Shown one piece after another: positions 38,613 to 51,215 of a stretch of 64,000 bases of DNA (the first letter of the stretch is position 1; every line of letters begins with the position of its first letter). Under the pieces are notes generated by a model. It was given only the letters and a program-made list of their open reading frames with translations. It searched no databases and had not been told where the DNA came from. The translations under genes and the position numbers were made by a program. The stretch lies in assembly GCA_019614645.1 (NCBI GenBank), contig JABWDB010000009.1, positions 2,503,001 through 2,567,000 of the forward strand, read 5' to 3'. This stretch comes from Stratiolaelaps scimitus. Taxonomy: Eukaryota; Arthropoda; Arachnida; Mesostigmata; Laelapidae.

Positions 38613-39072
38613 ATTTTGTTTGAGATCCTCCGATAGGAAGCGACCGGCGTGCAAGCGACTCAAAGTGATGTTTGTTGCTGGAACAATATTTTTGTGTATC
38701 GCTTCGTCAAGTCGAAAAGAAGCTCTATTGGCAACGAGCAGAGGTCGAATGTAGACCATTCCAGAGGGGGGAGGGGGGTTCCCATATCGATAGTAGTTGT
38801 CGAGCTAAAAAATATCACTTCTCTCTCGTAGGAGAATAGCTTCTTTTGCCACTAGATAAGTGACCGTTACCCCAACTCCGAATACAATAGGTGGCAGTTC
38901 CACTCAGCATAAAGTAGTACTTTCAAAGCGGATTCATCTTACCATCCCCAGCAGTTGAAATGGCAGCCATTGGTAAGCGCCATTGCCTTGAAGGCAGACT
39001 TCTTTATGCGGCACGACATCTCAATAGCTCCCCTATCGCGTGTCAGGGTGCCATTGGCGAAAAGATCGAAAG

Positions 39073-39137
39073 ATCTCTCTCTCTCTCTCCATCTCCCCCA
39101 AGCGAGAGAGAGAGAGAGAGGGAGGGAGAGAGACAGA
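39073..39137. repeat. (CT)n facing (GA)n: self-complementary microsatellite pair
   Basis: A CT array (39073-39090) is followed by about 13 bases and then by a GA array (39104-39137, with GGA variants). The two arrays are complementary, so the tract can fold into one long hairpin. Confidence 0.75.
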
Positions 39138-40496
39138 GGGGCAAAAGCAATTGTGATTTTTCCTCTTACCAGATGCACAGATTACGGACATTGGCGACGA
39201 ACTCCCCAGGAGGAGATCAGGGTAACAACGCCATTCGGACTCGATGAAAACAATTAGCAACGAACAGATAGGACATTCGCAGATGTTTCTTATGCACTAA
39301 TACACGCCCGGCCTGCCCGCATTCGCGGCCTAGGGCTAACGACGCTAACGGCGAGACATGTATGCATCGAAACGAGCGTGCACGAGTAAGGACGTTTCAC
39401 ACATCAGAGCGTCAACATTGGAAGCGTTTATCGAGGTTTCTGCATTTCTCTAAGCATATGCAGATCAGTCGATCGACACATGCTTTCTTCGCCGTCCTTA
39501 ACCGAATCGTACGGCATCTTCCGCCGATGGGCAGGTGGAGGCCAACGTCCCAATGACGGAACACCCTCCGCTCCGCGGTCCTTCATAGACGAGCAACGAT
39601 GGGAAGGATTTTAGCGACGCTGTTGAGAAATTGTTTTCTTTTTTGCTTCTTGTCTTCGTTGGTCAACGGACGGTGCCGTTCGTCCCATCGTTCGTAACGG
39701 TCTCGAGGCACAGAGCACTTTAGTGTGCTCCGTTGATGCTGACGATAGAAGCTGACCGACCGATCACCTCCCCGTTAACAAAAGCTCCGTTATCTCAGAG
39801 GAGAGGCGGCGTTGTCAGAGGACGGCAGCAACGTAACGGACCTTGTCTACTCAACGGTTTTGGCGGTGTGCTATAAAAGCTTAGGCATATAATGCGAGCG
39901 TGTATATACACGCAGCACCCAGCGAACGTTCGAATGCCCTTCCGTCGAATGCTACCTAACGAATGCCGACTGATTTGTTTCGCGCAGACGAAATGGCTGC
40001 AATGCAGACAAGCGAAATGTTCGACGCTCGTGTTAGTGCCCAATGCACATGTGGTCATATTAAATGGACGAGATGACGCTGGAGTGAACATCGCTTAACT
40101 GCACTTTGTTTCGTGGTGACTTTAGAAGCATACGCCGTTATAACAAAGAGGAAGCAGGACCACAACAAGAAGAACAACAACAACAACATCAGCAACCATA
40201 GGACAAAACAGCGCGAGAGGAAGGAATAGCCTTGTATATATTCCTCCCTCATGCGAGTCGCCTCATGCAGCCATCGCGCGCACTGCTGAAGCATCACTTG
40301 TGACGCAAGCGACGCATCGTCTGTACTGACAATAATAAATGGACGTTGATGGGCTCTGCGGCGACGTGTGCGGATCACAATAAAACGAATCTATGTATAG
40401 TTACGACAATTGGGAGTTCGCCGATGACGGGAAGCCGAACGGCATGGACGGAGCTGAAGGTGCTGATGAGTAAAATCAACAGACTGGCCCACTAAC

Positions 40497-40511
40497 GGGG
40501 GGGGGGGGGCG
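40497..40511. repeat. poly-G tract
   Basis: A run of about 13 G followed by CGGC. Confidence 0.6.
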
Positions 40512-41007
40512 GCTAAACTGCTGCTTTGGCGTTCGACGCAGCTTTGGCAGAGACGACGACGACGACCACAACAACAACACCAGCAGCAACAATGGGGACC
40601 TGAGCAAAATGGTAGCAGAGGTGAGCTGTCTCAGTAAACGGCGGACGAACATAAACCAACTCGAAAGGAAATGACAACGAAAAGCCACTAAACTGCTTAT
40701 ACGCTTGGTTAAATTCTCCCGATCTGTGTCAGTGGCGTCGAGGTATCGTGCTGTTGGCAGAGGAACTGAAGATCGAAGACGAGATACGCAAGGCTCACGG
40801 AGACAGACATATACAGACAGGCAACGAATAGGACCGAGAATCGGCGTTTATAGAAATGCACCTTTCAGCGACGTAAGGACGAACAAGCGGCCAAGAGCTT
40901 CGAGTGAATCCGAACTACGGTAATGCGCGTATGTATTATATGTACGCTCCATCGTCGTCTGGTGTCGTCGCGGCTACTGCTCGATGCAGGCAGACGGGCG
41001 GGACGAT

Positions 41008-41036
41008 GTATATATATATATATATATTATATATAC
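41008..41036. repeat. (TA)n microsatellite
   Basis: About nine TA units, then ATTATATATA. Confidence 0.8.
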
Positions 41037-42768
41037 ATTTAATGCCCAAGGGTTACATAGAATCCCGTTTATCTCAGGGGCGCGTAGTGCATGCTCCAGA
41101 TAATCCTGACGATGTCCTTCCGTACATGCAACATTAGATGCATGCTATCCTACAATTTGCTGCACCGCAGTTGAGCAACGGATGACGAAACGAACTGGCG
41201 TCTCCTATTTCGAAATAGATGTAAATGGACATTTATGCGTAATATCCCACTTGAAAGTGGTTGTCGATCGCAACCCCCGTGGGGGCGCAGTTAATTTTGA
41301 AGTTTTGTCTAAAATTGTTGTGGTGCGTTCGCGAAAGTGGTCTTGTTCACGATGGCGATCCGGGAAGGCCCCCGGCCTGAAGCAATGTCGAGAGCGATTT
41401 CGAGATATCGTATCCGAGAGAAGGCGCACAACTCGGATTGCGGGATATCGTACAGCGTTGTTTACAAATTGAGGCCCGAACGTCCGGTGGATGGGACAGA
41501 TGCGAAATTTCATTCACTCATCGACCCTGGCAAAACTGAAAGAGCAACGATTTCAGACGGCTGCTCCGACCGCCTACTGTTTCCCCTTAAAGGCGGTGCT
41601 GAACTTAGTGCACCAGTCAGAAACAGTCAAAATCGCAGCCACAAGCAGACGATGCAGACACAGAACTAGGCCAAGAGACAGCCCAAACGGAGGTACGTGT
41701 CGTAGCTTTTAGCCTTTGTCCCGCGCTATTCTATCGCTAGTTGGCACGCTGCGTAAGCCATCGGCGTGTTACACATGCGATCATTTGAGATCGCCAGCCA
41801 AACGATACACGTGTTGATCCGCGAGATACAATCCCGGCAACGTTCCGAATCCACAGTACAGCCTCACGTCAGCAGCCACCCATTAACCCACGGCGGCAGA
41901 GGCAACACCCCCACTGATTTGTTGGCTGTAGCTGTTGTTGTGTTCTTCATCGTTGCCTACGCCGCTGCCGCATGGATCTCGTATGCCTTCCTGTTAGTGA
42001 CTGTGTATATATTTTTCTATGCGTCCACTGCATTGTTGACTCATTCGAATGCAAGTGTGCTCGCATTTTTCAAAGCCCACCATTGTTGTTGTTTTGTTGT
42101 CGTCGTTGTTCGGGCGATGATAGCGTCCGTCCAGTATCGTCCACCTGCGCAACATTCAACGATAAGGCGTCTCTGTTTTTTGCGCCGTGTAAACGCTGCC
42201 GTCGTTCACACTCCATTGGAGATTATAATCGTTGTAACACGGAAGGACGGAGAAAGACTACAAGTATTTGGTCATTTTCCACTGAATGACATTTTTTCTA
42301 GTTTTCGTACAAATCTGTGTACACAGATTGCTCAGTGGCGGCAGCGAAAACATCGACGAACAACGCCGGACGAGCAGAGCATCGCGTAGCGGCAGTGGCC
42401 AACGGCCGCGAAGCGTCCAGCGACCGGATTACAGCGACGAATCTCTCGAATCGGACCTGTTGCTGCCAGAAAGAAGCTGTTAGAAGAACTGATTGACACC
42501 GCAGACACAAACGGTCACCCGCAGGACTGCAGGCGCCGCTGGCGGTGAGCTGACATGGTAGCAGCAACAACAACAAGAACAGCAACAAGGAGAGAAATGA
42601 GAAGCGAACGGACGTCGCGCGATGGGTGAAAATCGAATTCATCAATCGAGCGAGAGATTAGTGCTATCGCGGCCGTACGAACGCTGGAGGCGGCAATCGC
42701 ATTCATATGAAAGTATCATTTTTATTATTATCACCTTCGTACTTCGGTGGGATCATGATAAGAATAGT

Positions 42769-42812
42769 AACAATAATAATTGTTATTATTATTATTATTA
42801 TTATTGTTATTC
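42769..42812. repeat. (AAT)n/(ATT)n inverted microsatellite
   Basis: CAATAATAAT is followed directly by TGTTATTATT and a longer ATT run, which gives a small hairpin core. Confidence 0.65.
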
Positions 42813-45800
42813 ACTACCGTGATCGGTAGCGTAGAACGACGCAAGTTCTTCGGTGATTGTAGATTTATCGTGGTCACCCGTCTCGACGTTCGCACACAGA
42901 TATCGTCACATTGTTGTTCTTGTACTGGCCGGCCTAGCTTGGTTTACCTGTATCACTGCTTGTGGTATCGTGTATTTGTTGGATTTCAACTGTTTCGAAT
43001 ACTTAGCGGCGGATGAATCATGGCTTGCAGATTATCAAACGGTATTGTCCTACTAGCTTCGCGGCAATGGGAGGTGATATATGTCAGACGGCCATGCGAT
43101 GGTTTAAGCCTTTCCGAGGTAGTCCCCGGCTAGTAAGCTAGATTTGCTTTGATTTTCCTAGTGAAATATCGATTGAAGAACGTTACAGCTATAATTGGTT
43201 AATTCGGACATCGTACGCGTTTTGCGTTATTTATTAGATCACCACAGCACCCAGATCACTGCTATACTTTGTTAGGCTTAAGCTAATCGTACATCTCTCT
43301 ACGAGCTGTGGATTTATTTCTGCCATTCTGATAACTTTTGTCTATAGCTTCTAGTGGGTGGCGTCTGTGATTTACTTGCCTGGGCTTGAAATTCCACCTC
43401 ATGTAGAACAAATATGAATATCCCCGTCTGTGGGGTTGCGGAGGCTACCTCTTGTCGGCTAGGTCAATTCTGCACCTCCCGCACGTACGTATTGCGCATG
43501 CCCCCACCCCCTTAATGCCGTTACCCATAGGTAGGTATCAGCGTTCACTGCATGCATGGCATGTTGATCGACACAATGTGGAGTTCATCTAATACCCAGT
43601 GTCGCTTTTACGTGTTGGAATACGGGTCGACTGCAGTGGCCAGCTGCGCTCACCGACATTCGTGAGGTTTCTCAGCAGAAACTACACAAATCACCTAGAC
43701 CAGAGTAAGTTCTCGCCTATGAACAACAGAAATACCAACAGTGAACCTGGCCGAGCCAGTGGTTCCCCTGTCTCCCGCGGAGGCAAACAGTTATCTCGTG
43801 TGTAGAGGAGCAGTATATGGACCAGCTCGACAAATCGTCCACCTTGGAAATGCTGACTAATGATAATAATAACAATAATCATAATCGTAATACCAACATT
43901 GGTTATAACAATAACGATCATGCGTATGACGCGTTCCACTGATCACCTATTGTTGTTTAACGCTGGGGATAAAAATGTGCTCTTGAGACTCACGTCTTGA
44001 AAGTCGACCATATCTCCGGGTGGCCGAACTCCCGTCTTCCTGTACTGCTGCACGGTTGCTGGTACTGCTGTTACCGTGGCTAGCATGTTGAGTGGCCGTA
44101 GCGGTTTTTTTTCCAAACAAAAAAAGGTGGGGCAATCAGACGCTGGGCCTCCGGCACCGTCCGTCCAGGACACGGCCGTTCGCCGGAAGCGCCTGCCTTC
44201 AAGGTGTCCTGTCTTGTTTCCACTCCGTATTGCCACGCAGACACAGCAAACACAATGCACCGAATCCGCTGATGATGTGGGGGAAAAGATCACTCTCTTC
44301 TGACAGGGTGAGGGGTGGCCGCAGATCCCGAAAGTCCTCCGTGACTATTCGTGTCGTCCCTAACCAATCTCTCCGGTGAGTTACATCAGCATTTCACAGA
44401 GTAACGCGGTGTACACATCCTGTGCTGCGCTTTTGTTTGTCTCTCTCTCTCTGGCCGAGCAAAAACGACGCCCCCTATCGTGGGCCTTCGCAGCAGCTCG
44501 TACGCCACCCGTCCACGCTCGAATTAGGTCTCTCTCTCGACCTGTTGTTTTTTCTTTTGGCCTATGCCTTTTTGCTGTGCCGTACCACAGCTGTCTTCAC
44601 TGTGTGTATATGTGTGTGTGGCTTCTGATTTGTTTCCTAAGCACTTGAGTTGAGCACTTCAGAGAGGGCGGACGAACGAGCGAGCGAGCGAGCAGTCAGA
44701 GCACAGGGCCTTCGCAGCCTTCCGCCGTGGTTGAAGACCTTCGTTTCCGTTCACATTTGCATTCACAGTCGGCAGTCGTCAGTAAAAACATCTAATTAGA
44801 ACTACTACACACCTCGCAATTTGGCAGCAGTCGTCACCCTATATGCCGCTCCGAGCCTCTTCACGCCACCTTGATATCTTTGGCAATAGCTTGCCAAAGT
44901 GACACGACTCACACCAACCAACAGCACTCCCTATACAGAACGCGCACTCATAGTTGATTAGCTCGGCGCGCTGTTTCATTTGTCGTCGTCATGCGATTCC
45001 TTATTTTCATTAATTAGAGACAGGCGGGCGTGGGGAGTTACAGAAAACCACGGTTCGCAGTTAGCCCCGCCGACGGCGCGCGACTTATCTATTTATGGCT
45101 AGCTACAAATACAAGACATCGCATGTCTGTCTTCCTGCCTGCGATCCATAAGCGCGAACTAGATCAGACCGTCGACCGATCAACGTAGTGAGATAGCGTG
45201 CTGACCGTGCGCTCTGTGCAACAACCGCGCTACAACTGGCGGCCCTGCGTTAGCCAGGGGGAGGGATTACAAGGAGGTGCTTGTATGGCTCCGCCTTCGG
45301 GCGATCGCAGCGCTTGGTCCCCTCTCTCTCCGAAATGGCGGCGGCGTCGGCGGCGCAGCCGCCGCCAGTAATGGCCACCCCGAGTCTGCGGCCGACCCTC
45401 CCTCGCGCTTCTCTTGCCGCGCAGAAGCAGAGACAGCCGCTGCAGCAATACCAGGCTCGCTCCGACGGACCGACCTAGCGACCGAGCGTCACCGAGTCAT
45501 CGGTGTGGTCACAACCTGTATGGATGGACTGGCGAATCCCCACTGGACTCCCACGGGGGTCCAGAGTATTGAGCACGGTCCAGACAGCCCCATTCGAACC
45601 ATAGACCTTCGGAAGCGCTCGGCCAGCAGTAATGCCACAAGCAATGGCGACTGAATGTAATCTCTCACCTCTCTTTCGCTAGCCAAGTAAGTTCGAGTTG
45701 GATTCGAGTCTATACCGCAAACGACAGGGCCTAGTTAGGTCGGGATCGCCTTCATCAGAAACAGCAAAATGCAGTTCTGCCTACCAGAAAGCAGCGAACG

Positions 45801-46446
45801 CCACTGCGGCTATGTCTGCTGGCTAGCCGAGGAGCAAGGGACGTCATCGGTACAGGATGGTGACCGCCGTCGGCCGTAGGACTCACCTACTTGCTTGTGG
45901 TGGCTTGTTTTGTGGTCCCTCCGCTGAGCCTGGGGACCCAGTCATCTCTGAGTAGTCTGTCGCCTCGCCGGCCAGCGAGAGCCCCGTCGTCTATGGGGCA
46001 CAAAGCTCCGAGATATGACGCACTCGTCCGACTGACGTTTCCACAGACCCAGATTCGGCGTATTATGAGCAGTCACTGATCCGTAGTTGATTAGACTACC
46101 TTCGATATCACTGCATCATACATATAATTCGAAATTTGTCTAGCATTCAATACGGTTGAGACAGAGAGGCGTAGATATACACAAATAGTGGTAGATGTTT
46201 CCTAGAAAATAGCTATTAGACCATAGAAAATGACATAGGCTGAAAAGATGCATTTTTCTCATGTGTTGCTCTCTCTCGTTCTTAATAGATACAAATACAT
46301 TTCTTCTATTTAGCTTGTATAGACGACGATAATAATTTGAGTGAATGTATATATCTGTTGACAGAATAATCTATTATAATTGTGAAGTCGTAATTGCATG
46401 AACAATTTGGTGATAATACACTCTTACTTTTATCCTATTTTTTTAA

Positions 46447-46500
46447 TCGAGAACTTAAGCATTGTAAAATTGCAGTTCCGGAAATAAACCGCAAATGTTA
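46447..46500 (+). mobile_element. SINE family A, 3' fragment (subfamily with ATCGAGAACT)
   Basis: Short plus-strand copy of the family A core: ATCGAGAACTTAAGCATTGT, then AAAATTGCAGTTCC, then GGAAATAAACCG. Only the 3' half is present and no B-box is visible. It differs from the copies at 38.5 and 50.7 kb in having ATCGAGAACT where they have ATAAGAGA. It shares that variant with the copy at 57.4 kb, which implies two subfamilies. Confidence 0.65.
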
Positions 46501-48472
46501 TGTTATACAGCAAGGCAAGTAAACCTAACTATGCACGAAATCGAAAAAGATGAACGATTAGTGATTTACGATGTATTCCCGTTTATATTTTTCTTTTAAT
46601 TTTTTTCAATCAAAGAAAGAATCGCAATTTGGTAAAATATTAATCCCAAAAATGCATGAATTAATTGGAAAAATAATGGCAAACAATTCAAGTGTTTGCT
46701 CACAACGAATTCGATTTCACGTGTTTCTCTACACGAAAGTTTCCAGCATTTTACTAAGCAACCTGGATTTTCTTCAGATCTCCCTTATGCTATGGGTAGA
46801 ACATTCGACAAATTCACCGTTTTTGTACTCGATAGTTCGGACCTTGTCGATCTCGCCTTTTGCTCATATCGGAAAGCGTTCTTCGAAGAGGCCGCTGTAT
46901 CTGAACGAGTCCGCGCCATGGTGGGTTCCGTACACGGGAGACAATTTCGTAAAGGCCGAGCCGACACAGGCACAATGGCGACTACGAGACCGGCTTTACT
47001 AGACATTTCTCATATCTAAATAATTATTGTTAGGTAACTAGCTGTTCCTGATGTAAATATCACAATCGAATCACATTTCATCCTGTATTCCGTAGCTGTG
47101 ATTTGTCGTTCATATATATTACCACTGTTGTAAGAGACCCTCGTATCTCGCAACTGATTCGGCGGACCTTGATTAGCGGTGGACAATTTCATTGGACGAG
47201 GGAGGGTGTTGGCTAGCTTACCAGTTCAGGATAAGAAGTACTCATGTAAGCCTAACTGTCATACACCTCTAGTGCCTATGCCTATTTTCCTTGTTGAATT
47301 TAACATGAAGGCTATTTAGTGTTTAACAACCATCGCAGTATGTCTATCCAAGTAAGTGAACAAATAGAGGTATCGAAGATTTTCTTTTTTTTTAGCAAGC
47401 GGAGGCTAGGATCTCTTAGCACGAATACCCCGCGATAAAACCCTTGTCTTTGTATGACTCCGAAAAGCCGAGAAAACAAAACTGACTTCGGGGTAAGCGG
47501 ACTCGTTAGCTGTACCAACACTCTTGTCAAGCGCTCGTGGCTGTTTCCAGCACATTGATTGATCGTGTAAACTTCAAAGCGAGAGCTCACCGCCATAAAC
47601 TAGCTTCTTCCGGTCTGTTCTACGTTCTATTGTAAATCGATCCTCGTTTTCACAAACGTAAAGAAAGATCTTTGAGAAAGAAAAGAGAAGAAAGTAGACT
47701 TTCTCGTGTACATGTGCGACTTTTCGTCATCATCATCTGTTCTAGCAGGTACTCACTGTAGTGAGTCTTCACTCGATAGCAGGGCTTTCCTGGCTCAAAT
47801 ATGTACCTTTGTATGTTTCGTCCGTGTTCTCAGTACTTGCTGTTCGTGGAGTAGCTTGGAACAGTAGCGTCTATAGCACTGCATAGGCTATAAGGACAAT
47901 AGCTTTAGGCAAGATGTGTGGAATACAACATCTAATACCTATGGGTGTACATACGATCTCTAGCTGGCGTCTCCACTATCTCCAGCGAGCGAACGCCCCG
48001 CCCTTCGGCTGTGTGTCCTCGCCGACGATTAATTAGTGTTAGGTTTGCTGTTGGCAAACGCCATTCAGTGGTTGGGTCCTCAGCTTCGTGCACTATAGTG
48101 GCCTCTGGCCATAACAATTTTCATAGCCGTCGCCGCGTAACTCCTCGGAGACATTGCGGACAGAGGGGGCTGCATGCGCGTATACCTTCCTGCATAGGAG
48201 GAGGTCGTATATTTTGGCATTTAATGTCTCTAGTTACGAACTTGATGGCCTCTACCTGCCTACCAGGGCCTGTAATCACTGACGTTAGCTGCTGACTGAG
48301 CGAGCGCCGAGAGGCTGGATAAGGCGAGCGCTGTGGAATGATGCCTATTTCTCGCCGAGCAGCTCGCACGTGGATAAAGGGGGTGAGTGTGTCGTCGACG
48401 ACAACGCCAACCTAAACTCGCGCAACTAGCGGCACGCAGAACCGGCAAGACCAGCGTGCCCATTTTCAGGGT

Positions 48473-48492
48473 GCACCAGCGAAGGCTGGTGC
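48473..48492. repeat. perfect 8-bp hairpin with GAAG loop
   Basis: GCACCAGC, loop GAAG, GCTGGTGC. It is a stable GC-rich stem in either strand. There is no T run after it and no gene around it, so it is not called a terminator. Confidence 0.6.
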
Positions 48493-49699
48493 TTGCTAGA
48501 ACCGCTGTACGGCGCGGCGTGAGGGGCCGTTCACGGATTGAAGGGTGGGAGATAGAGAACGCCCGTCAGCTCGTGTACACACCGTGGAATCAGCGTGATC
48601 GAAAGGCGTGAAGAAGATGAGCGATATTTATGCCGAGAATTTTATAGCTAGCTACGAAAACTAGGCCCCCCTGGTGGCCACTACCCCGGAGCGGGTGGCC
48701 ACAGCAATCTCAATAACACTGAAACAACACCAGCAGTCGCAACGGCTGTCACGGCCGCAACCACAATGGCACGGTAAAATTGGGCTGATCAAACGGGAGA
48801 CCACTAATAGTTTGACTCTGGTAAAGCTGCTGACGTCTGAGCCTGGCCTAGATAAGCTAGCCGCAGATATACTTCATGTCCACTCTGAATTTTCGAAAAC
48901 GGTGGCGTGTGCACTCAGTTGGTGTATGCAAACAGATGTGGTTTGGAAATCTGGCTGCAACTGGCGCAAAAAAAAGCTTTGGAACTGTTCAAACCAACGC
49001 ATACAGATGCATGAGAAGAACGTGCATTCAAACGCTCAGCGAATCTCTCGGATGTTTCGTTGAGTTCGAGCATTACGGGGTAGGTGCCAACGATTGCAGT
49101 CGTATTTCTGCTAGCTATTCTGGCTGCATTTGTATGAACTATATCTCTTTATCTCTCTCTGCGCGCCGAAGCAAGGTGCCACTCGATAAAGTTAATGGTC
49201 TTGATGGTGTGCTGGCTTGAGACAGATCGAGAAGTATGACTATTGGCAGGGTATGAGTTTCTAAATATGTTTTTTTTTGTTAATTTTGAAATTTGCAGCT
49301 TATATTATATTGTAATGATTATGCTGACGAGTTTTTTTAGTCCCTACATAGAAAGTCCATTCTAAATCAATTGTAAAAACGGGTAATAATCGGTCATTCC
49401 AATCGATTTTGTGCATGGAAAACTTTGATAAATTTTAAGCAGAAATAGCTCAAACTATGATCTTTCTCGTATAGGGCTCGAGGAAAATTGTAATCCCGTT
49501 GAAATCCGGTGTGAGTTGAATTTTGCGATTATACGAGTTATGAATTCAGCAGTTGTCTATCGTGTCACCTAATGTGTGAGCCTTTTTATTTCAACATCCG
49601 CGGACCCATAATCAAAAGTCCAAATCGAGTCATGGTGATTCCTCATTGCCGCATTGCAATTATATCGATTATTATTCAGTTTATTTCGTAGGTTTGCGT

Positions 49700-49906
49700 A
49701 GTACAATCAAATTTAACCGAGCTGACTCACAGCCTTAAACATTTAACTTAGTCCACGGTACAACTGCTTTCAGCATAAGGCTCCATCCGACCCGAGGCCC
49801 GTTTATTAAATGCAAATGTCCAACGGTGGGCATCGAACCCGTGCACCTACGTATTACATCTCCGATTTGAAGGCGCAGACGAATGCACCACCAGGCCACT
49901 GCCCTT
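49700..49906 (-). mobile_element. tRNA-derived SINE, family B, copy 1
   Basis: On the minus strand this reads like a tRNA-derived SINE with an internal RNA polymerase III promoter. TGGCCTGGTGG (49898-49888) matches the A-box pattern TRGCNNARNGG at 10 of 11 positions. GGTTCGATGCC (49839-49829) fits the B-box pattern GGTTCGANNCC. A shared tail follows (ACCGTTGGACATTTGCATTT, then a TTATGC..GAGCAGTTG block and a CTG.GA.TCAGC block). The same arrangement recurs at 51024-51215, which shows that this is a dispersed repeat rather than a chance promoter match. The 5' end is taken just upstream of the A-box. The 3' end is where similarity between the copies fades. No target-site duplication was resolved. 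Confidence 0.75.
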
Positions 49907-50730
49907 CTAGGACCGATGATTCATCAAGAATCATTCATATTGACCATATCAAATACACTACACTCACCGTGGTTTGGCTGTAATGCTTGCGGAACGTGTA
50001 GGACATTCACCTTACTTCAGCTATTTGTACCTACTGTTAGGATAGCATTGACAGCCTGCTACGAGATTTGTAGAATTTCTAGCTGGCGAGAAGCCCGCGG
50101 TGTGAACGTCGGCATTGGGAAAGGCAACAACCTGTGTTCGTAGGCTGAAGCGTAGTTTCGTTCTCCATCGACTCTTGTCCGCGGGCCTATTCGCATCCTG
50201 AGCGTCTCTATGTTTGTCCGGATATAACGGAACAAACGAAGCTGGCGACGTCTCGTTCGCGTCAAGCCGCTCCGTCGGGTCGTTCCTGGCAGCGTCATGT
50301 GTTACAGTCCTGAAGGATCCTTTACGATGATATACGCACAATGAAGTGAGAGATACTTGTTCGTCTAAGCTGCTTACGTTGCTCGATCGACGGAGCCCAG
50401 CCATCGCTATTTCTGTCATTCTCGCTATGAAAACGCAGATTCATATTCGTACCTCTGCACTGTGAACAGCTTCCGGCGAACACGAACAGAAGAATATGTC
50501 GACCCTTTGACGGCAGCAGTACGCAATTCTCAGACAACTGCCTTCTGATCAAGCCAAGTGCACAGCCATTACCTTGTGGCCATGAATTCTGGATCTAAGC
50601 AGTCGTTTTTGCGTTGGGAGTTCTCGAAGAACAGCCACATGTCATCGGCCATAACAATTTTGTACAGGAAACTCTTCCTAATTTGCCGAAGAAATGCAAA
50701 AATAATGAGAGGGTTGCCAATGGAAAATAT

Positions 50731-50818
50731 TCACCGGCTGATGCCCCGCTGCGTGATGACACATAAGAGAACACTTAAGCATTGTAACAATTGCAGTTCC
50801 TTTAATAAACCAATAACC
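50731..50818 (+). mobile_element. SINE family A, copy with partial tRNA-like part
   Basis: Plus-strand copy closely matching 38484-38612: GCCCCGCTGCGTGATGACAC, ATAAGAGAACACTTAAGC, ATTGTAACAATTGCAGTTCC, then TTTAATAAACCAATAA. The GCCCCGC segment aligns with the B-box end of the 38.5 kb copy, but the TTCGA core itself is lost. The tail lacks the 7-bp tandem repeat seen there. Confidence 0.7.
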
Positions 50819-51023
50819 CTTTAGCTTTCCTTCACTGATTTCATGTGGCCCCCAATTTCGTTCCGTTTGCGTCTACACTAGCGCTTCTGGACAGCGTACA
50901 ATAGTTCACTGGGATGCTCCCAGCTGAGCGGCAAACTCGCAAAGTGAATGGGTCGCTCGATTTATTGAAGAGATTCAAAGGATCCAGTAATGCGTCGTCG
51001 TCGTCGTCTGTCCCTCGCAAACA

Positions 51024-51215
51024 AACTCAATTGCCGGGCTGAATCTCAGCTTTGTTTAACGTGCAGACATTTGACGTCCACGGCGCAACTGCTCTCGGCA
51101 TAAGACTTCATAAGACAAGCCCGTTTTTTAAATGCAAATGTCCAACGGTGGGGATCGAACCCGTTCACCTGCGTGCCTCCTCCTCCGATTGCTGTCTCTC
51201 GTGCCTGCCGGAAAC
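51024..51215 (-). mobile_element. tRNA-derived SINE, family B, copy 2
   Basis: Second copy of the family at 49700-49906, same orientation, about 1.3 kb away. On the minus strand the B-box is GGTTCGATCCC (51161-51151), closer to consensus than in copy 1. It is followed by the same ACCGTTGGACATTTGCATTT block and the same downstream tail. Upstream, an AATCGGAG segment is shared, but the A-box is too diverged to identify. Relative to copy 1, about 18 bp are present or absent after the CCGTGGAC segment. A short (GTC)n/(GAC)n tract at about 50994-51010 borders the 3' end and may be the element's tail or a later expansion. Confidence 0.72.

Larger units (their letters stand above)
38620..46080. other. 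non-coding or unassigned DNA
   Basis: It holds CT/GA and AAT/ATT foldback microsatellites and a poly-G tract. The 207-codon frame at 41766-42389 contains hydrophobic Val/Ala/Phe stretches encoded by GTT-rich repeats. A GTACGT donor-like site sits at about 41695, but no acceptor or partner exon could be linked to it. Confidence 0.55.
46080..49690. other. AT-rich unassigned DNA
   Basis: Base composition turns clearly AT-rich, especially at 46080-46700, 47000-47960 and 49250-49740. One SINE A fragment is present. Frames at 46571-47019 and 48674-49220 are unrecognised and may be decayed element sequence. Confidence 0.5.

Noticed and set aside
41766..42389. 207-codon frame with hydrophobic stretches that look like membrane segments
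   Set aside because: The Val, Phe and Cys runs come from GTT/TTG-rich low-complexity DNA. There is no family motif and no transcript evidence.
46571..47019. Overlapping frames of 143 and 107 codons in AT-rich DNA as a possible transposon gene
   Set aside because: No transposase or reverse transcriptase motif is visible, and the two frames compete for the same bases.
48107..48122. A 15-base match (ggccataacaatttt) shared with about 50648-50662
   Set aside because: A match of this length is expected about once or twice by chance within 64 kb, and the flanks do not align.
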